Below are positions 1 to 5,109 of a stretch of 5,839 bases of DNA, piece after piece. Each line of letters opens with the position of its first letter. Within the stretch, counting starts at the first letter, position 1. Source of the DNA: Alphaproteobacteria bacterium (lineage in GTDB: Bacteria; Pseudomonadota; Alphaproteobacteria; Kiloniellales; JAKSDN01). The translations under genes and the position numbers were made by a program. The notes beneath the pieces were generated by a model. The model was not told the DNA's origin. It saw only the letters and a list, made by a program, of their open reading frames with translations, and ran no database searches. The stretch lies in assembly GCA_030598385.1 (NCBI GenBank), contig JAUVQB010000107.1, positions 1-5,839 on the forward strand, written 5' to 3'.

Positions 1-1052
1 AAGCCCGCCATGACGGCGCAGGCCGCCCAGTAGTTCTTGAGGCCCGGCACCGGCCCGACCAGGGGATTGCCGTCCGGCGCGAAGCTGAAGGGGCCGTTGA
101 TGACCCGCTTGACGCCGGCCTCGGCCAGGCAGGGGTAGCGGTCGTAAGCGGTCTCCAGCGCGTCGCCGATGCGGTCGAGCTTGTCGGGCAAGAGTTCGTG
201 GCCGAAGTCCCACGGCGTGCCGTCGACGGACCAGGGGTCGCAGGCCTGCTCGTAGAAGCCGATGACCAGGCCGCGGCCTTCCTGGCGCAGGTAGTTCTCG
301 CCGCCCGGATCGATGACGTGGGGCAGCTCCTCGCCGCGCTCGTAGACCTCCGGGATGTCGTCGGTCACCAGGTACTGGTGCTCCATGGGATGAATCGGCA
401 GATAGACGCCGGCCATCTCGTTCACCTCGCGGCCCCAGAGGCCGCCGGCGTTGACCACGTAGTCGGCCGCGATGGTGCCCTCTTCGGTAACCACGTCCCA
501 GCCGCCGTCGGCGCGCGGATTGAGCTCCACCACCCGGTTGCGCAAGTAAATCTCGGCGCCCTGGATGCGCGCCGCCTTGGCGTAGGCGTGGGTCGTGCCG
601 GAGGGATCGAGATGCCCGTCCAGGGGATCGTAGAGGGCGCCGATCAGGCCCTCGGGGTTGACGATGGGCGAGCGCTTGACGATCTCCTCGGGCCCGATGA
701 TCTCGGTCTCCAGGCCCATGTAGCGGTGCTTCGCCCGCTCGCTTTTCAGGTGATCCATGCGCTCCTGTGTCGCGGCGATGGTCATGCCGCCGGAATGGTG
801 GAGCCCGCAGGACTGGCCGCTGATCTCCTCCAGCTCCTTATAGAGCTTGATGGTATAGCCTTGCAGCGCCGCCATGTTGGTGTCGGCGTTGAGGGTGTGG
901 AAGCCGCCGGCCGCGTGCCAGGTCGAGCCCGAGGTGAGCTCCGAGCGCTCGATCAGGACCACGTCCTTCCAGCCGAACTTGGTCAGGTGATAGAGCACGC
1001 TGCACCCGACCACACCGCCGCCGATCACAGCCACCTGAACGTGCGATTTCAT
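1..1052 (-). CDS. FAD-dependent dehydrogenase, dimethylglycine/sarcosine dehydrogenase family (N-terminal part; cut by left edge)
   Basis: My translation from ATG at 1052 stays open to the window edge and gives 350 complete residues. Residues 1-35 form a Rossmann FAD-binding fold: beta strand VQVAVIGGGVVG with the GxGxxG glycines at 11-16, and the ribose-binding acid at E35 (VVLIER). SGSTWHAAG at 41-49 matches the motif whose His (here H46) carries covalent FAD in DMGDH/sarcosine dehydrogenase relatives. A second FAD-contact segment is VVNAGGLWG (199-207), and the C-terminal part of the DAO domain appears at PDGNPLVGPVPGLKNYWAACAVMAG (326-350). Family members oxidatively demethylate N-methylglycines and related amines, usually with a C-terminal GcvT-like folate domain (about 800 residues in all); that half would lie left of the window. 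The start is supported by the fold beginning immediately after it. The ribosome-binding site is modest (AAGGGA about 10 nt upstream, or GGAG very close). The exact substrate (dimethylglycine, sarcosine or another methylamine) cannot be read from this part. A 260-bp gap separates it from hutI, so it may have its own promoter. Confidence 0.9.
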   Translation of the reverse strand, partial: MKSHVQVAVIGGGVVGCSVLYHLTKFGWKDVVLIERSELTSGSTWHAAGGFHTLNADTNMAALQGYTIKLYKELEEISGQSCGLHHSGGMTIAATQERMDHLKSERAKHRYMGLETEIIGPEEIVKRSPIVNPEGLIGALYDPLDGHLDPSGTTHAYAKAARIQGAEIYLRNRVVELNPRADGGWDVVTEEGTIAADYVVNAGGLWGREVNEMAGVYLPIHPMEHQYLVTDDIPEVYERGEELPHVIDPGGENYLRQEGRGLVIGFYEQACDPWSVDGTPWDFGHELLPDKLDRIGDALETAYDRYPCLAEAGVKRVINGPFSFAPDGNPLVGPVPGLKNYWAACAVMAG

Positions 1053-1079
1053 GGCTCCGACATCCCTTCCGCTCTCAAC

Positions 1080-1095
1080 CGCCGTGGTGACGGCG
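1080..1095 (-). repeat. Short inverted repeat in the 5' leader of the FAD dehydrogenase gene
   Basis: CGCCGT and ACGGCG form a perfect 6-bp stem around a 4-nt loop, ending 27 nt upstream of the ATG at 1052. It could fold in the mRNA leader. It has no T-run and no recognisable riboswitch core, and it may be chance in GC-rich DNA. Confidence 0.3.
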
Positions 1096-1165
1096 CTCGC
1101 TCGTCGCCTGCCTAAACACCCTTTTCCGTCGCCGCGCAACGACAAATGCGAGGTGTCCAGAAAAC

Positions 1166-1175
1166 TTGGGCCCAA
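1166..1175. repeat. 10-bp perfect palindrome TTGGGCCCAA, possible operator
   Basis: This perfect self-complementary decamer lies about 115 bp upstream of the FAD dehydrogenase start, in the non-coding gap, with A/T-rich sequence on one side (AAAACTTGGG). A palindrome in this position could be a dimeric regulator site. I do not recognise it as the consensus of a named regulator. Confidence 0.3.
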
Positions 1176-1264
1176 CCATCGCCCCGACTAATGGCGAGCC
1201 GCCATGGAGGCATAGAAACAGCGCCCATTCCTCTGGTTTCGCCCACGCGATGCTTCCCTCAAAC

Positions 1265-1279
1265 CGTCACGCCATGACG
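1265..1279 (-). repeat. Inverted repeat CGTCA-N5-TGACG downstream of hutI, weak terminator or operator candidate
   Basis: Perfect 5-bp arms flank a 5-nt centre about 33 nt after the hutI stop. On the transcribed strand it is followed only by GTTTGAG, so it is too short and lacks the U-tract of a standard intrinsic terminator. It may instead be a protein-binding dyad for the downstream promoter. Confidence 0.25.
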
Positions 1280-1312
1280 AAGCTAGGATAGTTTTATAAC
1301 CGCGCAAATTCC

Positions 1313-2524
1313 TCACCTATCCCGGCCGCGCCAGACCCGCTTGTGCAGCGGGTTGAAGCCCATGCGGTAGGTCAGTTCCGCCGGCCGCTCGATGTCCCAG
1401 ACGGCGAGATCGCACCACTTGCCGGCCTCCAGCGTGCCGGTCTCTCGGGCGAGGCCGAGGGCCCGGGCGGCGTTGCGCGTCACCCCGGCGAGCGCCTCCA
1501 CCGGCGTCAGGCGGAACAAGGTCGCCGCCATGTTCATGGCCAGCAGCGGCGAGGTGAGCGGCGATGAGCCCGGATTGCAATCCGTCGCCACCGCCATCGC
1601 GACGCCACGGCGACGCAAGTGATCGATCGGTGGCACCTGCGTGTCGCGCAGGAAATAAAAGGCGCCGGGCAACAGCACCGCTACCGTCCCCGCCGCCGCC
1701 ATGGCCGCGACCCCGGCTTCGTCGAGATATTCCAAGTGATCCGCCGAGAGGGCGCCGAACTCCGCCGCGAGCGCCGCGCCACCCTGGTTGGAGAGCTGCT
1801 CGGCATGGAGCTTCACCGGCAGGCCAAGGGCGCGCGCGGCCTCGAACAGGCGGCGGATCTGGCCCGGCGTGAAGGCGATGGTCTCGCAGAAGCCGTCGAC
1901 GGCATCGGCCAGGCCTTCGCCGTGCACCGCCGGCAGTTGGGACAGGCAGACCTCGTCGATGTAGCCCTCCTTGTCGTCGCCCGCCTCCGGTGGCAGGGCG
2001 TGGGCGCCCAGGAACGAGGTCACTATCGTCACCGGGGCTTCGGCTCCTAAGCGCCGGGCGGCGCGCAGCATCTTCACCTCGCTCTCGGCGTCGAGGCCAT
2101 AGCCCGACTTGACCTCCAGGGTGGTGACGCCCTCGGCCATGAGCGCGGCGAGGCGCGGCCGCGATTGCGCCACCAGGTCCTCTTCGCTGGCGTCCCGTGT
2201 CGCCCGGACGGTGGCGACGATGCCGCCGCCGGCACGCGCGATTTCTTGATAGCTCGCACCCTCCAGGCGCAGCTCGAACTCTCCGGCTCGGTCGCCGGCG
2301 TAAACCAGATGGGTGTGGCAGTCGATCAGGCCGGGGGTCACCCAGCGGCCGTCGAGGTCTATTGTGTCCGCAGCCTCGAAATCCGGCAGGTCGGCGAGCG
2401 GCCCGATCCAGGCGATGCGGCCGTCCCTGGCGGCGAGCGCCGCAGGCTCCAGCGCGCCATAGGCTCCAGCGCCTTCGACCATGGTCGCGAGCCGGCCATT
2501 GGTCCAAAGCCGATCGACCCGCAT
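1313..2524 (-). CDS. hutI: Imidazolonepropionase (4-imidazolone-5-propionate amidohydrolase)
   Basis: This metal-dependent cytosolic hydrolase opens 4-imidazolone-5-propionate to N-formimino-L-glutamate, the third step of histidine degradation. It is 403 residues, normal for the family. The N-terminal composite beta-sandwich leads to [15 protein letters not shown], with metal ligands H70 and H72. The family block [34 protein letters not shown] (77-110) binds substrate (R79, Y92). Further residues expected in HutI are all present: H175 (FLGAH), metal ligand H240 and catalytic E243 ([12 protein letters not shown]), H263 (SADHLEY), and metal ligand D315 ([10 protein letters not shown]). The C-terminus [12 protein letters not shown] closes the sandwich domain. 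I chose ATG at 2524 because GGAGGAGG sits 8 nt upstream. An in-frame TTG at 2542 would add six residues but would place the start upstream of that site. The gene follows phnE2 by 30 bp on the same strand, as the apparent last gene of the transporter operon. No other hut gene is in the window. Confidence 0.95.
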   Translation of the reverse strand: MRVDRLWTNGRLATMVEGAGAYGALEPAALAARDGRIAWIGPLADLPDFEAADTIDLDGRWVTPGLIDCHTHLVYAGDRAGEFELRLEGASYQEIARAGGGIVATVRATRDASEEDLVAQSRPRLAALMAEGVTTLEVKSGYGLDAESEVKMLRAARRLGAEAPVTIVTSFLGAHALPPEAGDDKEGYIDEVCLSQLPAVHGEGLADAVDGFCETIAFTPGQIRRLFEAARALGLPVKLHAEQLSNQGGAALAAEFGALSADHLEYLDEAGVAAMAAAGTVAVLLPGAFYFLRDTQVPPIDHLRRRGVAMAVATDCNPGSSPLTSPLLAMNMAATLFRLTPVEALAGVTRNAARALGLARETGTLEAGKWCDLAVWDIERPAELTYRMGFNPLHKRVWRGRDR

Positions 2525-2532
2525 GGAAGTGC

Positions 2533-2540
2533 CCTCCTCC
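2533..2540 (-). promoter_or_regulatory. Strong ribosome-binding site of hutI
   Basis: On the minus strand GGAGGAGG lies 8 nt before ATG 2524. It is near-perfectly complementary to the 16S rRNA 3' end and stronger than the sites of phnE1 and phnE2 (a bare GAGG each). It decides the hutI start and implies efficient, independent initiation of the last operon gene. Confidence 0.85.
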
Positions 2541-2555
2541 AACCGCCTTACGGTT
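2541..2555 (-). repeat. Short inverted repeat between phnE2 and hutI
   Basis: AACCG-N5-CGGTT gives a perfect 5-bp stem overlapping the last base of the phnE2 stop and abutting the hutI ribosome-binding site. It is too short, and lacks the T-run, to be a terminator. It could keep the adjacent Shine-Dalgarno accessible, or be chance. Confidence 0.3.
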
Positions 2556-3370
2556 CAAATGATGGCATGGCGGACCTTGGCCGAGACCCATTCGCTGACG
2601 ATCACGGTCGCGAAGATGGCGATAAGAATGAGCGTCACCTGAGGCCAGGCCAGGATGTTGAGGGAGGCCTGCAGCTGCAGTCCGATGCCGCCGGCCCCAA
2701 CCAGCCCCAGAACGGTCGATTCACGGATGTTAATATCCCAGCGGAATACCGAGATCCCGGCGAAGGCCGGTAGGATCTGGGGCACGATGCCGTATCCGAT
2801 GATTTGGCTGCGACTGGCCCCGGTCGCGGTCACCGCCTCGACCTGGCTGTCGTCGATCTCCTCGATCGCCTCATAGAGCAGCTTGGCGATGAAGCCGATC
2901 GAGCGCAACCCGATGGCGATGACCCCGGCGAAGATCCCTGGGCCGATGATCGACACCAGCAGCAGGGCCCAGATCAGCGAATTGATCGAGCGCGAGGAGA
3001 CGATGATCAGCAGCGCGATGGGGCGCACGAAGGTCGCGCTCGGCGTGGTGTTGCGCGCCGCCAAGAAGGCCACGGGCACCGCCAGCACGATGGCCAAGGC
3101 GGTGCCTAGGGTGGCGATGTTGATGGTGTCCCACAGCGGCTGCCATATCACTTCGATATAGGTCCACCTGGGCGGCATCATGCGCGAGAAGATGTCGGCG
3201 GCAACGCGTGGCGAATCCCAAAAAAAGGCCCATATGGTGGTCTCTGAGATAAGCTGCCAGCAGTAGACGAAGAGCGCCGTGCCGGCGAGCCAGCCGAACC
3301 AGATCGCAAACTGGCGGCTGCGCGCGCGGCGCTGCCAGGTCCTCGCTATGCCCTGTCCCCCCACCGGCAT
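2555..3370 (-). CDS. phnE: PhnE-type ABC transporter permease, second subunit
   Basis: This 271-residue inner-membrane permease belongs to the phosphonate/phosphite importer family (binding-protein-dependent transport inner membrane component). Hydrophobic segments lie at about 22-42, 83-105, 116-143, 145-163 and 240-260. The cytoplasmic EAA loop that docks the ATPase is YEAIEEIDDSQVEAVTATGASRSQIIGYGIVPQILP (166-201). It is followed by the PhnE-typical RWDINIRESTVLGLVGAGGIGLQL (210-233). The WTYIEVIWQPLWDTINIATLGTALAI stretch (69-94) is the usual entry into the transmembrane domain. Its ATG overlaps the phnE1 stop by one base (TAATG), with GAGG 8 nt upstream, so translation is probably coupled. 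The protein resembles phnE1 throughout the EAA and GAGGIG regions but differs in the N-terminal 70 residues. The two genes are therefore related paralogues that probably form a heterodimeric channel. The transported substrate is inferred from the family only. Confidence 0.93.
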   Translation of the reverse strand: MPVGGQGIARTWQRRARSRQFAIWFGWLAGTALFVYCWQLISETTIWAFFWDSPRVAADIFSRMMPPRWTYIEVIWQPLWDTINIATLGTALAIVLAVPVAFLAARNTTPSATFVRPIALLIIVSSRSINSLIWALLLVSIIGPGIFAGVIAIGLRSIGFIAKLLYEAIEEIDDSQVEAVTATGASRSQIIGYGIVPQILPAFAGISVFRWDINIRESTVLGLVGAGGIGLQLQASLNILAWPQVTLILIAIFATVIVSEWVSAKVRHAII

Positions 3371-4179
3371 TATTTGAGCCTCGCGCGGATCAGGCCGGAG
3401 CTGTATTCGGCGAACATGACGATGGCGATGATGATGATGATGATCGCCGCGGCCGTGTCGAACTCATAGCGGTCGAACGCGGTGTTGAGTGTGGCGCCGA
3501 TGCCGCCGGCGCCGACGATTCCGACCACGGCCGACTCGCGGAAATTGATGTCGATCCGGTAAAGCGAGAGGCCGATCAGGCGCGGCATGACCTGGGGCTG
3601 GATGCCGTAATTGATCCACTGCAGCCAGCGCGCTCCGGTCGCGCGCACCGCCTCGGCCTGGCCCGGATCGATATCCTCGATGTCCTCGGCCAGCAGCTTG
3701 GCGAGGAAGCCGATGGTGGCGAGCGACAGGGTCAGCAGGCCAGCCAGAGGCCCGAAGCCGAACATGGCGACGAAGAAGATCGCGATGATGATCTCCTGGA
3801 AGGTGCGCGAGATCGCGATGACGCCCCGGCAGAACAGGTAGACCGGCAGGGGCGCCAGGTTGCGCGCGGCGCCCAGGCCGATCGGGATCGACAGCAGGAT
3901 GCCCAGCACCGTCGACGTCACGGTCATGGTCAGGCTCTCGATCAAGCCATGGCTGATGTCGCGCCAGCGCTTGACGAAATCCGGCTCGGTGAAGGCGATG
4001 ACGAAGGCCCAGCCGCGGTCGAGCCCCTCATAAACCCGCAGCCAGTTAACCTCGATCGAGCCTATGGCGAACGAGAGGTAGATCGCCGCGCCGAGCCCGA
4101 TGGCCCAGCGCAGCCGGGCCGACTTGATCAGCGGCGGCCGCTTCCAGCGCCTGATGCCCGGGCTATGCGCGACGCTCAC
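3370..4179 (-). CDS. phnE: PhnE-type ABC transporter permease, first subunit
   Basis: This is a 269-residue inner-membrane permease. A basic N-terminus (RRWKRPPLIKSARLR, 10-24) precedes the first membrane segment (about 25-42). Further hydrophobic segments lie at about 85-105, 112-140, 143-162 and 243-258, the last containing six consecutive isoleucines. The ATPase-docking EAA loop is AEDIEDIDPGQAEAVRATGARWLQWINYGIQPQVMP (164-199). The family block YRIDINFRESAVVGIVGAGGIGATL follows (207-231). The start is GTG, with GAGG 7 nt upstream; the gap to the phnC stop is only 9 bp. No ATG is available near the N-terminus, and GTG fits the short gap and the basic leader. It pairs with phnE2, which begins on its stop codon. 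In the family these subunits move the bound ligand across the inner membrane using ATP hydrolysis by PhnC. Confidence 0.93.
   Translation of the reverse strand: MSVAHSPGIRRWKRPPLIKSARLRWAIGLGAAIYLSFAIGSIEVNWLRVYEGLDRGWAFVIAFTEPDFVKRWRDISHGLIESLTMTVTSTVLGILLSIPIGLGAARNLAPLPVYLFCRGVIAISRTFQEIIIAIFFVAMFGFGPLAGLLTLSLATIGFLAKLLAEDIEDIDPGQAEAVRATGARWLQWINYGIQPQVMPRLIGLSLYRIDINFRESAVVGIVGAGGIGATLNTAFDRYEFDTAAAIIIIIIAIVMFAEYSSGLIRARLK
3427..3444 (-). repeat. Six-copy ATC trinucleotide repeat inside phnE1
   Basis: Six tandem ATC codons (GAT on the plus strand) encode the isoleucine run at residues 246-251 in the last membrane segment. Slippage would add or remove isoleucines without shifting the frame. 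Confidence 0.9.
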
Positions 4180-4188
4180 GATCCGGCC

Positions 4189-5034
4189 TCACGTTATGCC
4201 GGCCAGCCGCTCGCGGTCCGGCAGCGGCGAGGTGGTGTCCTCATCCGCCGGAGGCTCCGTCTCCTCGTCTTCGACCTTCCTGATGGTCGCCGACCAGTCC
4301 TCCTCGCCGTAGATCTCGGTCAGGGCCTCGGCGCTGAGGCCGTCGGGCGGGCCGTCGTAGACGATCTTGCCGAGCTGCAGGCCGACCACGCGCTGCACGA
4401 ACATTTGGGCCAGCGCCACATCGTGAATATTGATAATCGCGGCCAATCCCCGCTCCTCGCAGAGTTCGCAGATGAGGCGCATGATCTGACGCGAGGTCTT
4501 GGGATCCAGGCTCGCCGTCGGTTCATCGACCAGCAGGATCTCCGGGTCCTGGATCAGCGCCCGGGCGATGCCGACCCGCTGGCGCTGCCCGCCGGACAGT
4601 TCGTCGGCGCGCTTGTCGACCATAGTGTCGAGGCCGACCCTTTCGAGCAGTCTAAAGGCCTCGTCGATGGCGCTCTGGGGAAAGCGCCGCAGCCAGCTTT
4701 TCCAGAATCCGACGTAGCCGAGCTGGCCTGAGAGCACGTTCTCCATGACCGAGAGCCGCTCGACCAGGGCGTACTCCTGAAAGATCATACCCATGCGGCG
4801 GCGCGCCCGGCGCAGCGCCCCGGCGCCCAGGCTGGTCAGCTCCTCCTGGCCCAGCAGGACGCGGCCGCTGCTCGGCTCGACCAGCCGGTTGATGCAGCGT
4901 ATGAGCGTCGACTTGCCGGCGCCCGAGGGACCGATCAAGGCCATGACCTGGCCGGCCGGGACTTCCAGGTCGATACCCCTGAGCGCCTCGTCGCCAGTGG
5001 GATAGCGCTTGACCAGTTTTTCCAGGCGCAGCAT
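4189..5034 (-). CDS. phnC: PhnC-type ABC transporter ATP-binding protein
   Basis: This 281-residue cytoplasmic ATPase energises the importer. All nucleotide-binding motifs are intact: Walker [10 protein letters not shown] (35-43), Q-loop at Q86 ([19 protein letters not shown]), signature LSGGQRQR (146-153), Walker B ILLVDEP (166-172) with the D-loop SLDP (174-177), and switch histidine H204 (INIHDV). The segment [17 protein letters not shown] and the end of the core, [27 protein letters not shown], are typical of PhnC. After the core, residues 250-281 form an acidic, proline-containing tail ([18 protein letters not shown]) that looks disordered and goes beyond the usual PhnC end. ATG 5034 has AGGGG-type complementarity close upstream. 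It follows phnD across a 75-bp gap with a stable hairpin and precedes phnE1 by 9 bp. Close relatives serve phosphonates or phosphite; the specificity lies in the binding protein and not here. Confidence 0.95.
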   Translation of the reverse strand: MLRLEKLVKRYPTGDEALRGIDLEVPAGQVMALIGPSGAGKSTLIRCINRLVEPSSGRVLLGQEELTSLGAGALRRARRRMGMIFQEYALVERLSVMENVLSGQLGYVGFWKSWLRRFPQSAIDEAFRLLERVGLDTMVDKRADELSGGQRQRVGIARALIQDPEILLVDEPTASLDPKTSRQIMRLICELCEERGLAAIINIHDVALAQMFVQRVVGLQLGKIVYDGPPDGLSAEALTEIYGEEDWSATIRKVEDEETEPPADEDTTSPLPDRERLAGIT

Positions 5035-5069
5035 CGCCCCCCTCTCAGCCGCCGAGATGAGCTTGTTCA

Positions 5070-5095
5070 GCCGCGGCCCCGCCAGGGGCCGCGGC
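5070..5095 (-). promoter_or_regulatory. Perfect GC-only hairpin between phnD and phnC
   Basis: The 11-nt arms GCCGCGGCCCC and GGGGCCGCGGC are exact reverse complements separated by four bases (TGGC on the transcribed strand). They give an 11-bp stem made entirely of G:C pairs. It begins 14 nt after the phnD stop and ends 35 nt before the phnC start, leaving the phnC ribosome-binding site free. No T-run follows on the minus strand, so it is not a classic intrinsic terminator. In binding-protein operons such intercistronic stems commonly protect the 3' end of the upstream message, or cause partial termination, so that the receptor is made in excess of the membrane parts. That role is inferred here. 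Confidence 0.75.
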
Positions 5096-5109
5096 CTCTG
5101 CCTCGGGGC

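Larger units (their letters stand above)
1053..1312. other. Intergenic region between hutI and the FAD dehydrogenase gene; probable leader and promoter region
   Basis: There is no credible gene here. It is clearly richer in A/T than the flanking genes, especially near the hutI stop (1287-1312, with GTTATAAAAC on the minus strand). Several short dyads are visible: CGTCA-N5-TGACG at 1265-1279, ATGGCG-N3-CGCCAT at 1191-1205, the 10-bp palindrome TTGGGCCCAA at 1166-1175, and a 6-bp stem CGCCGT/ACGGCG at 1080-1095 in the leader of the dehydrogenase gene. None is followed by a T-run on the transcribed strand, so no intrinsic terminator can be called. I found no convincing -35/-10 pair and no sigma-54 GG-N10-GC site. 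The length and composition suggest a promoter for the dehydrogenase gene, but this is inference. Confidence 0.5.

Noticed and set aside
198..1115. Long plus-strand open frame of 305 codons
   Set aside because: It lies antisense to the clear FAD dehydrogenase frame, its translation is low-complexity (Ala, Gly, Val, Asp, His rich) and matches no family I know. It is a GC-rich shadow.
1053..1312. Glycine riboswitch upstream of the dehydrogenase
   Set aside because: It was considered because of the dimethylglycine/sarcosine link, but I see no tandem aptamer core, only short unconnected dyads.
1053..1312. Sigma-54 promoter at CTGGACACCTCGCAT on the minus strand
   Set aside because: The GG and GC elements are 7 nt apart instead of the required 10.
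1313..2524. The amidohydrolase as PhnM of the C-P lyase pathway
   Set aside because: PhnM is also an amidohydrolase-superfamily member and would fit a phn operon, but this sequence carries the HutI-specific blocks ([40 protein letters not shown]).
1317..2591. 424-codon minus-strand frame overlapping hutI
   Set aside because: It is the same strand in another frame. The product is Arg/Gly/Pro-rich with no motifs, while the hutI frame has every catalytic residue.
3949..4731. 260-codon plus-strand frame opposite phnE1 and phnC
   Set aside because: It is antisense to two genes with intact family motifs, its composition is typical of a shadow frame, and it has no recognisable domain.
5070..5095. 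The phnD-phnC hairpin as a rho-independent terminator
   Set aside because: No T-run follows on either strand, and the phnC, phnE and hutI genes downstream need read-through. It is kept as an intercistronic stem.
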